Shown here: piece by piece, positions 25,799 to 34,155 of the stretch | Position numbering within the stretch: position 1 is the first letter of the stretch | How the letters are laid out: each line of letters starts with the position of its first letter | From: Curtobacterium citreum | GTDB lineage: Bacteria > Actinomycetota > Actinomycetes > Actinomycetales > Microbacteriaceae | Reading direction: 5' to 3' | DNA length: 64,000 nucleotides | Assembly (NCBI RefSeq): GCF_006715175.1 | Contig: NZ_VFMQ01000001.1 | Span: forward strand, 1,054,001 to 1,118,000 | Notes under the pieces: model-generated | What the model saw: only the letters and a program-made list of their open reading frames with translations | What the model was told of the DNA's origin: nothing | The model's database searches: none | Translations under genes and position numbers: made by a program

Positions 25799-25923
25799 AC
25801 GCTGTACTCCTCGTGGTTGCGAACTACCGGTAGACTGGCGTGTCGGGCGTTCTGCCCGCGGGTGCCATGTGTCCACGACGACCGGCCGCCCGATCTTCTC
25901 CGAACACTTGAAGGATGTCCTGT

Positions 25924-27846
25924 ATGGCGCTCGCCACCCGGTCCGACCTGCGCAACGTCGCCATCGTGGCACACGTCGACCACGGCAAGACCACCCTCGT
26001 CGACGCGATGCTCACGCAGACCAACTCGTTCGACGCCCACTTCGAGGGCGAAGACCGCATGATGGACTCGAACGACCTCGAGCGCGAGAAGGGCATCACC
26101 ATCCTCGCGAAGAACACCTCGGTGCTCTACAACGGGAAGCACGCCGAGGAGTTCAACCCGGGCGGTCGCATCACGATCAACGTGATCGACACCCCCGGCC
26201 ACGCCGACTTCGGTGGTGAGGTCGAGCGCGGCCTCTCCATGGTCGACGGTGTCGTGCTGCTCGTCGACGCGTCCGAGGGCCCGCTGCCCCAGACCCGCTT
26301 CGTGCTCCGCAAGGCGCTCGCCGCGAAGCTCCCGGTGATCCTGCTCGTCAACAAGACGGACCGCCCGGACTCCCGCATCGACGAGGTCGTGTCCGAGTCG
26401 CAGGACCTGCTCCTCGGCCTGGCCTCCGACCTGGCGGACGAGGTCGACGACCTCGACCTCGACGCGATCCTCGACGTCCCGGTGGTCTACGCCTCGGGTC
26501 GCGCGGGCGCCGCGAGCCGCAACAAGCCCGAGGACGGCTCGCTGCCCGACAACGACGACCTCGAGCCGCTGTTCGAGGCGATCCTGCAGCACGTCCCGGC
26601 CCCGAAGTACGACGACGAGCACCCCCTGCAGGCGCACGTCACGAACCTCGACGCGTCGCCGTTCCTCGGCCGCCTCGCGCTGCTCCGCATCTTCCACGGC
26701 ACGATGAAGAAGGGGCAGACGGTCGCGTGGGTCAAGCACGACGGCACCGTCGCGAACGCCCGCATCACGGAGCTCCTCATCACGAAGGCGCTCGACCGCT
26801 ACCCGGCCGAGTCCGCCGGCCCCGGTGACATCGTCGCCGTCGCGGGCTTCGACACGATCACCATCGGTGAGACGCTGTCCGACCCCGAGGACGTCCGTCC
26901 GCTCCCGACCATCACGGTCGACGACCCGGCCATCTCGATGACCATCGGGACGAACACGAGCCCGCTCGTCGGCAAGGTCAAGGGCCACAAGCTCACCGCC
27001 CGCATGGTCAAGGACCGTCTGGACCGCGAGCTCATCGGCAACGTCTCGCTCAAGGTGCAGGACATCGGCCGCCCGGACACCTGGGAGGTCCAGGGCCGCG
27101 GTGAGCTGGCGCTCGCCATCCTCGTCGAGCAGATGCGCCGGGAGGGCTTCGAGCTCACCGTCGGCAAGCCGCAGGTCGTCACGAAGCGCGACGAGAACGG
27201 CAAGCTCCTCGAGCCCTACGAGCACATGACGATCGACACGCCGGAGGAGCACCTCGGCGCGATCACGCAGCTCATGGCCGCGCGCAAGGGTCGCATGGAG
27301 AACATGACGAACCACGGCACCGGCTGGATCCGCATGGAGTTCATCGTGCCGTCGCGTGGCCTGATCGGCTTCCGCACGTCGTTCCTCACCGAGACCCGCG
27401 GCACCGGCATCGCGAACGCGATCTCGCACGGCTACGACGAGTGGGCCGGCCCGATCCAGACCCGCATCAACGGCTCGATCGTCTCCGACCGTGCCGGTGT
27501 CGTCACGCCGTTCGCCATCACGAACCTGCAGGAGCGCATGACGTTCTTCGTCAACCCGACGGAGGAGGTCTACGAGGGCATGGTCATCGGCGAGAACTCG
27601 CGCGCCGACGACATGGACGTGAACATCACGAAGGAGAAGAAGCTCACGAACATGCGTTCGGCGAACGCCGACTCCTTCGAGTCGATGACGCCGTCGCGCC
27701 AGCTCTCCCTCGAGGAGTGCCTGGAGTTCGCGCGCGAGGACGAGTGCGTCGAGGTCACCCCCGACCACGTCCGCATCCGCAAGGTCGAGCTGGACGCGCA
27801 GGCGCGCCAGCGCGCGTACGCCCGCCTGAAGCGCCAGGACGCGTAA
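25924..27846 (+). CDS. typA: Ribosome-associated GTPase TypA/BipA
   Basis: 640 residues. G1 is AHVDHGKTT at 16-24, switch 2 is DTPGHADFGGEVERGLSMVD, and the NKxD motif is NKTD. The elongation-factor-like domains II, III and V and the TypA C-terminal domain follow (RGLIGFRTSFLTETRGTGI; NMRSANADSFESM). It binds the ribosome under stress and aids subunit assembly. ATG 25924 lies 13 bases after AAGGA and begins at the family start ALATRSDLRNVAIVAHV. TAGACT at 25832-25837 may be part of its promoter. A hairpin follows the stop. Confidence 0.97.
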   Translation: MALATRSDLRNVAIVAHVDHGKTTLVDAMLTQTNSFDAHFEGEDRMMDSNDLEREKGITILAKNTSVLYNGKHAEEFNPGGRITINVIDTPGHADFGGEVERGLSMVDGVVLLVDASEGPLPQTRFVLRKALAAKLPVILLVNKTDRPDSRIDEVVSESQDLLLGLASDLADEVDDLDLDAILDVPVVYASGRAGAASRNKPEDGSLPDNDDLEPLFEAILQHVPAPKYDDEHPLQAHVTNLDASPFLGRLALLRIFHGTMKKGQTVAWVKHDGTVANARITELLITKALDRYPAESAGPGDIVAVAGFDTITIGETLSDPEDVRPLPTITVDDPAISMTIGTNTSPLVGKVKGHKLTARMVKDRLDRELIGNVSLKVQDIGRPDTWEVQGRGELALAILVEQMRREGFELTVGKPQVVTKRDENGKLLEPYEHMTIDTPEEHLGAITQLMAARKGRMENMTNHGTGWIRMEFIVPSRGLIGFRTSFLTETRGTGIANAISHGYDEWAGPIQTRINGSIVSDRAGVVTPFAITNLQERMTFFVNPTEEVYEGMVIGENSRADDMDVNITKEKKLTNMRSANADSFESMTPSRQLSLEECLEFAREDECVEVTPDHVRIRKVELDAQARQRAYARLKRQDA

Positions 27847-27859
27847 GCAGGTCCGGCCT

Positions 27860-27917
27860 GGAGGCACTGCCTCCGTCCGACGGCCCGGTCACCTCATCGA
27901 GGTGGCCGGGCCGTCGG
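27860..27917 (+). terminator. Hairpins after typA, including a compact repeat copy
   Basis: A small hairpin GGAGGCA/TGCCTCC (27860-27874) sits in a shortened copy of the palindromic repeat (CCGGCCTGGAGGCA). The main stem is 27877-27894 with 27900-27917, 18 pairs including one G-U, loop CATCG. It lies just upstream of the next gene's -10 box. Confidence 0.75.
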
Positions 27918-27927
27918 CGCGTGGGGA

Positions 27928-27933
27928 TACGGT
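27928..27933 (+). promoter_or_regulatory. Leaderless -10 box of the M20 hydrolase gene
   Basis: TACGGT, 7 bases before GTG 27941. Confidence 0.5.
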
Positions 27934-27940
27934 GGAGCGC

Positions 27941-29134
27941 GTGACCCTCGACCTCCTCTCCCTGTACCAGGACCTGCACGCCCACCCGGAGCTCGGCTTC
28001 CAGGAGCACCGCACGGCCGGCGTCGTCGCTGACCGGCTCGCGGAGCTCGGCGGCATCGACGTCACCACGGGCGTGGGCGGCACGGGGGTCGTCGGTGTGC
28101 TGTCGAACGGGGACGGCCCGGTCGTCTGGCTCCGCGCCGACATGGACGGCCTGCCCGTCCAGGAGCGCACCGGACTGCCGTACGCGAGCACCCACACCGG
28201 GCGGGACGACGAGGGCGCCGAGGTCCCGACGATGCACGCCTGCGGGCACGACATCCACGTGACGTGGCTGCTCGGCACGCTCGAACGGCTCGTCGACACC
28301 CGTGACGCCTGGTCCGGCACCGTCGTCGGCGTGTTCCAGCCGGCGGAAGAGGTGATCTCCGGCGCCCGGGCGATGCTCGAGGACGGCCTGGTCGAGCGGT
28401 TCCCGAAGCCCGACGTCGTCCTCGGCCAGCACTCCGCGCCGGCGCCGGTCGGCGTCGTCGCGGTCGGTTCCGGTCCCGTGATGGCGTCGAGCGACCGACT
28501 GACCGTCACGTTCAACGGCCGCGGCGCGCACGGCTCGGCGCCGCAGGCCTCGCTCGACCCGATCGTCACCGCCGCGAGCGCCGTCGTGCGGCTGCAGACC
28601 GTCGTCTCGCGCGAGGTCTCGCCGTCGGACGCCGGTGTCGTCACCGTCGGCAGCTTCCACGCCGGCACCCGGCCGAACATCATCCCGGACCAGGCCGTCA
28701 TCGAGATCTCGACGCGGGCCCGCAACGAGGAGACCCGGGAGCGCATCATCGCGTCGATCGAGCGCATCGTGCGTGCGGAGAGCGACGCGGGCGGCCTCCC
28801 TGCCCCGACCATCCAGCGGGCGCCGGGGGCCGAGGTCACCGTGAACGACGCGGAGGCCGCTCGGCGCGTGCTCGAGGCGCTGCAGGGCGCGGTGCCGGAC
28901 GCCCGCGACCTGGAGATCGGCCTCGCGATGGCGTCCGAGGACGTCGGGCAGCTCGCCACCGCGGCCGGCGTGCCGCTCGTGTACTGGTTCACCGGGATCA
29001 CCGACCCGGAGCTCTTCCGTCGCGGCGACGACGTCCCGAGCAACCACTCGCCGTTCTACGCGCCGCAGGCCGAGACCGCGATCCCGGTCGGGGTCGACGC
29101 GCTGACGGCCGCGACCCGCGCCTGGCTGTCCTGA
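27941..29134 (+). CDS. M20 family metallo-amidohydrolase
   Basis: 397 residues, M20D type (hippurate / IAA-amino-acid hydrolase-like). Metal and catalytic motifs are LRADMDGLPVQE, HACGHDIHVTWLLG and FQPAEEV; the lid domain ([20 protein letters not shown]) and a C-terminal NHSPFY follow. It hydrolyses N-acyl amino acids or similar amides; the substrate is unknown. I chose GTG 27941 because TACGGT lies 7 bases before it and the family start TLDLLSLYQDLHAHPELGFQ begins there; an earlier in-frame GTG at 27902 is inside the typA terminator. Confidence 0.9.
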   Translation: MTLDLLSLYQDLHAHPELGFQEHRTAGVVADRLAELGGIDVTTGVGGTGVVGVLSNGDGPVVWLRADMDGLPVQERTGLPYASTHTGRDDEGAEVPTMHACGHDIHVTWLLGTLERLVDTRDAWSGTVVGVFQPAEEVISGARAMLEDGLVERFPKPDVVLGQHSAPAPVGVVAVGSGPVMASSDRLTVTFNGRGAHGSAPQASLDPIVTAASAVVRLQTVVSREVSPSDAGVVTVGSFHAGTRPNIIPDQAVIEISTRARNEETRERIIASIERIVRAESDAGGLPAPTIQRAPGAEVTVNDAEAARRVLEALQGAVPDARDLEIGLAMASEDVGQLATAAGVPLVYWFTGITDPELFRRGDDVPSNHSPFYAPQAETAIPVGVDALTAATRAWLS

Positions 29135-29230
29135 CGCGCCCCACCCGCCGGGCGTGCCCCGCCGGGCGTGACCCGGTGGCGGGCAGGCAGGTTCCCAGGG
29201 AACGCACGCCGCGCCTCCCGGCTGTCGCCC
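29135..29230. repeat. Short direct repeats after the M20 gene
   Basis: CGCCGGGCGTG occurs twice (from about 29148 and 29161), and a GCGCCTCCCGG word resembling half of the palindromic repeat lies at 29212-29222. No gene seen. Confidence 0.5.
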
Positions 29231-29236
29231 TATGGT
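29231..29236 (+). promoter_or_regulatory. Leaderless -10 box of the small lipoprotein gene
   Basis: TATGGT, 6 bases before ATG 29243. Confidence 0.55.
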
Positions 29237-29242
29237 GACCGC

Positions 29243-29782
29243 ATGCGTACGACCCGGACCCTGCTCGCCGCCGTGGCGGCGGGCATCACCCTCGCCGGTC
29301 TGACCGGCTGCTCGGCCGCCGACGTCCAGCAGGCGACCGCCCTCGGATCCTCGGTGGCCTCGAACGTCTCCGAGACGGTGCAGGGCATCGACGGCAAGGC
29401 GATCCAGGACGGGATGTCCTCGGTCGCGGGCGGCATCGACGGCGCCCTCGACGCGGCCCTCAAGGGCACGGGGGTGACCTCCGACGGCAAGGTCCCGGAC
29501 GGGTTCCCGACCGCCGAGGTCCCGCTCGTCGACGGCACGGTCCTCGGCGGCGGCACGGGGCCGAACGGCTCCGGCTGGGTGGTGCAGGTCCGTGCGGGGT
29601 CGGTCGACGACTTCGCCGCGGCCGCCCAGCGCCTGGCGGACGCCGGGTACACCGAGTCCGCGAAGCGGGCGGACGCCTCGAGCGCGTTCGGGCTGTTCCG
29701 GAGCGACGCGCACCGCGTGGTGCTGACGTTCTCGAAGAGCGGGGACGGCGTCACCGCGACGTACATCGTCACCCCGCGGTAG
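29243..29782 (+). CDS. Small predicted lipoprotein
   Basis: 179 residues. The signal MRTTRTLLAAVAAGITLAGL ends in LTGC with the cysteine at residue 23. An Ala/Ser/Val-rich helical segment (ADVQQATALGSSVASNVSET) leads to a compact C-terminal domain (KVPDGFPTAEVPLVDGTVLG, VQVRAGSVDDFAAAAQRLAD, VVLTFSKSGDGVTATYIV) of alternating strands and helix. I do not recognise the family; the product would face outward on the membrane. The next gene's promoter box follows within six bases of the stop. Confidence 0.8.
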   Translation: MRTTRTLLAAVAAGITLAGLTGCSAADVQQATALGSSVASNVSETVQGIDGKAIQDGMSSVAGGIDGALDAALKGTGVTSDGKVPDGFPTAEVPLVDGTVLGGGTGPNGSGWVVQVRAGSVDDFAAAAQRLADAGYTESAKRADASSAFGLFRSDAHRVVLTFSKSGDGVTATYIVTPR

Positions 29783-29787
29783 CGAAG

Positions 29788-29793
29788 TAGCCT
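29788..29793 (+). promoter_or_regulatory. Leaderless -10 box of the PIG-L deacetylase gene
   Basis: TAGCCT, 8 bases before ATG 29802. Confidence 0.45.
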
Positions 29794-29801
29794 TGGCCCT
29801 G

Positions 29802-31025
29802 ATGTCCAAGGTCCCCGCCACGCGCCCCGAGCGCGTCCTGTTCGTGCACGCCCACCCCGACGACGAGACCCTCGCCTCCGGCGGCACCATCGCCACGATG
29901 CTCGAGCTCGGGGCCGAGGTCACCGTGCTCACCGCCACGCGGGGGGAGCAGGGCGAGGTGCTCGTGCCGGAGCTCGCCGGGATCGCCGGGGACGGCCCCC
30001 GCGTCGCCGAGCACCGCGAGACCGAGATCGCCGCCGCGCTCGCCGCCCTCGGCGGTCCGGCGCACCTGTGGCTCGGCGGACCCGGCGCGCGCCCGACCGA
30101 CCTGGCGCCGCGGCGGTACACCGACTCCGGGATGCAGTGGGGCCCCGACGGGCGGGCGATCGCCGCCGACGACGCCCCGGCAGACTCGCTCACCGCGGCG
30201 GACCTCGGCGAGGTCGTCGACGACGTCCGGGCCGCGATCCGGTCGACCGGGGCGGACGCGGTGGTCAGCTACGCGGACGACGGCGGCTACGGCCACCCGG
30301 ACCACGTGCGCGTGCACCACGCCGCCCGGTACGCCGCCCGTGCCGAGGAGGTCCCGTTCTCGATGATCGTCGACCCCGCGACGACGGAGCCCGACCTGAC
30401 CGTGGACGTCGTGCCGGTCCGGGCGAAGGTCCGCGCGGCGCTCGAGCAGTACCGCTCCCAGCTGACGGTGGACCCGGCCGCGACCGACGACCCGCGGGCG
30501 CTGTCGTGGGTGATGCCGCACGGGGAGCGGCAGCACGCCCGCGACGTCGAGGCCTTCCGACACGACGCCGACCCGGTGCCCGAGACCCCGCAGACCTTCG
30601 CGGAGCTGTCCGGCCAGGGCAAGGCCGCGGCCGTCGTCGTGTCCGTGGTCGCCGGACTGCTCGCTGGCGCGCTCGGCACCGTCACCCACCAGCAGACGAT
30701 CGGCGGCGTCCCGGTCGGCATGGTCATCACGACGCTCGTCGTCGTCGGGCTCCTCGTCGGCCTCCGCCTGCTGTTCCGCTCCCGGGTCCTCGTCGCAGCC
30801 GCCGGCGTCGCGGTGATCGTCGCGACCCAGGTGCTCGTGTCGGTCGGCGGACAGTCGTCCCCGCTCGTGCTCGCGAACCCCGCCGGGTACGTGTGGACGT
30901 TCGTCCCCGCGGTCATCACGCTGCTCGCCCTCGCCTGGCCGGACCTGTCCGGACTCCGGGCCGCCCGGGCCGCCGCCGAGGCGCGGGACGGTGCGCGGTC
31001 AGGGTCGGCCCTGCCCCGCGAGTAG
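29802..31025 (+). CDS. PIG-L family deacetylase (MshB-like) with C-terminal membrane domain
   Basis: 407 residues in two parts. Residues 1-265 are a zinc-dependent LmbE/PIG-L deacetylase: HAHPDDET at 19-26 holds the His-Asp-Asp set and YGHPDHVRVHH near 165 the third ligand. The segments LGGPGARPTDLAPRRY and YRSQLTVDPA also match mycothiol-type deacetylases, so it may remove the acetyl group from GlcNAc-inositol (MshB) or cleave mycothiol conjugates. Residues 275-395 contain four hydrophobic helices that plain MshB lacks, so the enzyme is probably membrane-anchored. TAGCCT lies 8 bases before ATG 29802. The ferredoxin gene follows. Confidence 0.82.
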   Translation: MSKVPATRPERVLFVHAHPDDETLASGGTIATMLELGAEVTVLTATRGEQGEVLVPELAGIAGDGPRVAEHRETEIAAALAALGGPAHLWLGGPGARPTDLAPRRYTDSGMQWGPDGRAIAADDAPADSLTAADLGEVVDDVRAAIRSTGADAVVSYADDGGYGHPDHVRVHHAARYAARAEEVPFSMIVDPATTEPDLTVDVVPVRAKVRAALEQYRSQLTVDPAATDDPRALSWVMPHGERQHARDVEAFRHDADPVPETPQTFAELSGQGKAAAVVVSVVAGLLAGALGTVTHQQTIGGVPVGMVITTLVVVGLLVGLRLLFRSRVLVAAAGVAVIVATQVLVSVGGQSSPLVLANPAGYVWTFVPAVITLLALAWPDLSGLRAARAAAEARDGARSGSALPRE

Positions 31026-31045
31026 GATCGAGAGCGCTCAGTCCG

Positions 31046-31052
31046 AAGGGAG
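31046..31052 (+). promoter_or_regulatory. Ribosome binding site of the ferredoxin gene
   Basis: AAGGGAG, 10 bases before GTG 31063. A TAGGAT box at 31023-31028 would give a leader of about 30 bases, unlike the leaderless neighbours. Confidence 0.55.
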
Positions 31053-31062
31053 CACCCGCACC

Positions 31063-31380
31063 GTGACCTACGTGATCGCCCAGCCCTGTGTCGACGTCAA
31101 GGACCGCGCCTGCATCGACGAATGCCCGGTCGACTGCATCTACGAGGGTGACCGGTCGCTGTACATCCACCCCGACGAGTGCGTCGACTGCGGTGCGTGC
31201 GAGCCGGTCTGCCCGGTCGAGGCGATCTACTACGAGGACGACCTCCCCGAGGAATGGGCCGACTACTACAAGGCGAACGTCGAGTTCTTCGAGGAGATCG
31301 GCTCGCCCGGCGGTGCCGCGAAGGTCGGTGTGATCCACAAGGACCACCCGGTCGTCCTGGCCGAACCCCCACGCGGCTGA
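31063..31380 (+). CDS. fdxA: 7Fe ferredoxin (3Fe-4S / 4Fe-4S)
   Basis: 105 residues. The cysteine pattern is C9, C17 and C21-P (3Fe-4S cluster, with C54 of CPVEAIYYED), then the CVDCGACEPVC block of the 4Fe-4S cluster. The length and the C-terminal EEWADYYKANVEFFEEIGSP match actinobacterial FdxA/FdxC. It carries electrons at low potential to unknown partners. It is followed after 14 bases by dapC, the same pairing as in mycobacteria. Confidence 0.94.
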   Translation: MTYVIAQPCVDVKDRACIDECPVDCIYEGDRSLYIHPDECVDCGACEPVCPVEAIYYEDDLPEEWADYYKANVEFFEEIGSPGGAAKVGVIHKDHPVVLAEPPRG

Positions 31381-31394
31381 CCGGCGACACCCCC

Positions 31395-32513
31395 GTGGCG
31401 CTCGACCTCCCCGACTTCCCCTGGGACCAGCTCGTCCCGTTCAAGCAGCGCGCAGCGGCGTCCGAGGGCGGCATCGTCGACCTCAGCGTCGGCTCGCCCG
31501 TCGACCCCACGCCCGAGGTCGTCCGACGGGCCCTCGCCGACGCCACCGACGCGCACGCCTACCCGCAGGTCGCGGGCACGCCGGCCCTGCGCGAGGCCAT
31601 CGCCGACTGGTACGGCCGCCGGCAGGGGATCACCCTGACGCCCGACCAGGTCCTGCCGACGATCGGCTCGAAGGAGTTCATCGCGGGGCTCGCGCTGTGG
31701 CTCGGCATCGGACCGGGCGACACCGTCGTGTTCCCCGAGGCCGCGTACCCGACCTACGAGCTCGGCGCGGCCCTCGTGCGCGCCGAGGCCCTCGCCGCGG
31801 ACGACCCGGCGACCTGGCCGGCCACGACCCGGCTCGTCTGGTTGAACTCCCCGGGCAACCCGGACGGCCGCGTGCTGTCGGTGGAGCGGCTCCGCGCCGC
31901 CGTCGCCCGCGCCCGCGAACTCGGCGCGGTCGTCGTCGGGGACGAGTGCTACGCCGAGCTCGGCTGGGAACCGCCGTTCGACACCGCCCCCACGCCGTCG
32001 ATCCTCGACCCGCGCGTGGTCGGGGACTCGGTGGACGGCGTCCTCAGCGTGTACTCGCTGTCGAAGCAGTCGAACCTGGCCGGGTACCGCGCGGCGTTCG
32101 TCGCCGGTGACGCCGCGGTCCTCGCCGACGTGCTCGCCGTCCGGAAGCACACCGGCATGATGCCGCCGCTGCCCGTGCAGCAGGCGATGGTCGAGGCGCT
32201 GGCCGACGACACCCACGTGCAGCAGCAGAAGGCCCGCTACCGCGCCCGGAGGAACATGCTCCGACGGGCACTCGAGGACGCGGGCTTCCGGATCGACCAC
32301 AGCGAGGCGGGCCTGTACCTCTGGGCGACCCGCGGCGAGCCCGCACTCGACACCGTGTCGTGGCTCGCGGACCGCGGCATCCTCGTCGCCCCCGGCACGT
32401 TCTACGGCCCGGCGGGGGCCGAGCACGTGCGGGTCGCGCTCACCGCCACCGACGACCGGATCGCGGCGGCGGCGCAGCGTCTGGCGAGCGCCCGACGACT
32501 CGCCGGTTCCTGA
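31395..32513 (+). CDS. dapC: Succinyldiaminopimelate transaminase
   Basis: 372 residues, fold-type I aminotransferase. It makes N-succinyl-LL-diaminopimelate from the keto intermediate in lysine and peptidoglycan precursor synthesis. The PLP lysine is in SVYSLSKQSNLAGYR near residue 225; VGSPVDPTPEVV and AYPTYELGAAL are subfamily runs. The start GTG 31395 lies 14 bases after the ferredoxin stop; longer frames are inside the ferredoxin gene. dapD and dapE lie 2-3 kb downstream, which supports this assignment over other class I/II aminotransferases. Confidence 0.9.
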   Translation: MALDLPDFPWDQLVPFKQRAAASEGGIVDLSVGSPVDPTPEVVRRALADATDAHAYPQVAGTPALREAIADWYGRRQGITLTPDQVLPTIGSKEFIAGLALWLGIGPGDTVVFPEAAYPTYELGAALVRAEALAADDPATWPATTRLVWLNSPGNPDGRVLSVERLRAAVARARELGAVVVGDECYAELGWEPPFDTAPTPSILDPRVVGDSVDGVLSVYSLSKQSNLAGYRAAFVAGDAAVLADVLAVRKHTGMMPPLPVQQAMVEALADDTHVQQQKARYRARRNMLRRALEDAGFRIDHSEAGLYLWATRGEPALDTVSWLADRGILVAPGTFYGPAGAEHVRVALTATDDRIAAAAQRLASARRLAGS

Positions 32514-32667
32514 CCCAGCCGGGCCGGGGTGCCGCAGCTGGGACATCCCGGCGACGCGGCCGGAACGTCCACGGGACGCGGTCGGAGCCGGTCCGTCTCC
32601 GTGCACAATCCGCGGTTCCCACCAATTCCGAGGGCTCCCGTGGTGCACGACCGACAGTCCCCGCGAT

Positions 32668-32673
32668 TAGGCT
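32668..32673 (+). promoter_or_regulatory. Leaderless -10 box of gltA
   Basis: TAGGCT, 6 bases before GTG 32680; it decides for this start over the GTG at 32674. Confidence 0.6.
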
Positions 32674-32679
32674 GTGGTC

Positions 32680-34038
32680 GTGACTGACACTGCCAACGAC
32701 GCTCAGAAGACGGCCACACCGCCCACCACGCCCGTCCCCGTGAGCCCCGCCGCCGCCGAGTCCACGGGCACCGCGACGCTCACGTTCCCGGGCGGCACGG
32801 CGGAGTTCCCGATCCTGCCGAGCGTCGACGGCGCGTCGGCGATCGACATCTCGACGCTCAAGAAGCAGACCGGGCTGAACACGCTCGACTACGGCTTCGT
32901 GAACACCGGCGCCACGAAGAGCGCCATCACCTACATCGACGGCGACGAAGGGATCCTGCGCTACCGCGGGTACCCGATCGACCAGGTCGCGTCGGGCTGC
33001 ACCTACCTCGAGGTCGCCTGGCTCCTGATCTACGGCGAGCTCCCCACCGCGGACGAGCTCGCCGGCTTCGACGCTCGCATCCGTCGCCACACGCTCCTGC
33101 ACGAGGACCTCCGTCGCCTGTTCGACGCCCTGCCGCACTCGGCGCACCCGATGTCGGTGCTGTCCAGTGCCGTCAGTGCCCTGTCGACGTACTACGAGGA
33201 CGACATGAGCGTCGACGACCCGGAGAAGGTCGAGCTGCAGACCGTGCGGCTGCTCGCCAAGCTCCCCGTCATCGCCGCCTACGCGCACAAGAAGGCGATC
33301 GGGCAGGCCTTCCTGTACCCGGACAACTCGCTGTCGTTCGTCGACAACTTCCTGCGGCTGAACTTCGGCACCATGGCCGAGACCTACGTGCCGAACCCGG
33401 TGCTGTCGAAGGCACTCGAGCGGCTGCTCATCCTGCACGAGGACCACGAGCAGAACGCGTCGACCTCAACCGTGCGCCTGGTCGGCTCGACGAAGGCGAA
33501 CATGTTCGCGTCGATCTCTGCGGGCATCAACGCCCTGTACGGCCCGCTGCACGGGGGTGCGAACGAAGCCGTGCTCGAGATGCTCCAGCAGATCAAGGAC
33601 TCCGGCGAGCCGGTGTCGCGCTTCGTCGAGCGGGTGAAGAACAAGGAGCGCGGGGTGAAGCTCATGGGCTTCGGGCACCGCGTCTACAAGAACTACGACC
33701 CGCGCGCGAAGCTCGTCAAGGAGTCCGCGCACGAGGTCCTCGAGTCCCTCGGCGTGCAGGACGACCTGCTCGACATCGCGATGGAGCTCGAGCAGATCGC
33801 GCTCGAGGACGAGTACTTCGTCAGCCGCCGGCTCTACCCGAACGTCGACTTCTACACCGGCATCATCTACCGGGCGATGGGCTTCCCGCCGCGGATGTTC
33901 ACGGTCCTGTTCGCGATCGGTCGCCTGCCGGGTTGGATCGCTCAGTGGCGTGAGCTCAACAACGACCCGCTCAACAAGATCGGCCGCCCGCAGCAGCTCT
34001 ACGTGGGGCACCCGGAACGGGACCTGCCGACGCGCTGA
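32680..34038 (+). CDS. gltA: Citrate synthase
   Basis: 452 residues, type II (hexameric) citrate synthase. It condenses oxaloacetate and acetyl-CoA at the entry to the TCA cycle. Motifs are YIDGDEGILRYRGYPIDQVA, the oxaloacetate-binding histidine region ASISAGINALYGPLHGGANE, and the signature MGFGHRVYKNYDPRAKLVK with catalytic histidine. About 35 Thr/Pro/Ala-rich residues precede the catalytic part. The start is GTG 32680 with TAGGCT upstream. Two hairpins follow the stop. Confidence 0.96.
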   Translation: MTDTANDAQKTATPPTTPVPVSPAAAESTGTATLTFPGGTAEFPILPSVDGASAIDISTLKKQTGLNTLDYGFVNTGATKSAITYIDGDEGILRYRGYPIDQVASGCTYLEVAWLLIYGELPTADELAGFDARIRRHTLLHEDLRRLFDALPHSAHPMSVLSSAVSALSTYYEDDMSVDDPEKVELQTVRLLAKLPVIAAYAHKKAIGQAFLYPDNSLSFVDNFLRLNFGTMAETYVPNPVLSKALERLLILHEDHEQNASTSTVRLVGSTKANMFASISAGINALYGPLHGGANEAVLEMLQQIKDSGEPVSRFVERVKNKERGVKLMGFGHRVYKNYDPRAKLVKESAHEVLESLGVQDDLLDIAMELEQIALEDEYFVSRRLYPNVDFYTGIIYRAMGFPPRMFTVLFAIGRLPGWIAQWRELNNDPLNKIGRPQQLYVGHPERDLPTR

Positions 34039-34047
34039 CCGGTGCGT

Positions 34048-34069
34048 CCTGCCCGCCACGCTGGGCAGG
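34048..34069 (+). terminator. Hairpin after gltA
   Basis: CCTGCCC (34048-34054) and GGGCAGG (34063-34069) around an 8-base loop, 9 bases past the gltA stop. Confidence 0.55.
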
Positions 34070-34079
34070 TGGCCGGGAT

Positions 34080-34131
34080 GCGACGGACGGGAGGCACGTG
34101 ACGGGTCCGCCACGTGCCTCCCGTCCGTCGC
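34080..34131. terminator. Perfect copy of the palindromic repeat between gltA and dapD
   Basis: The arms 34080-34100 and 34111-34131 are perfect 21-base reverse complements (core GACGGACGGGAGGCACGTG) around a 10-base loop. It lies between converging genes, so it could terminate both. There is no T tract on either strand. Confidence 0.75.
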
Positions 34132-34155
34132 CTCGTGCGCTGGGCCGGTCCCCGG

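Noticed and set aside
32514-32667. GTGCAC words around the gltA promoter as an operator
   Set aside because: Two six-base palindromic words (near 32600 and 32643) are too short and common in this base composition to support a call.
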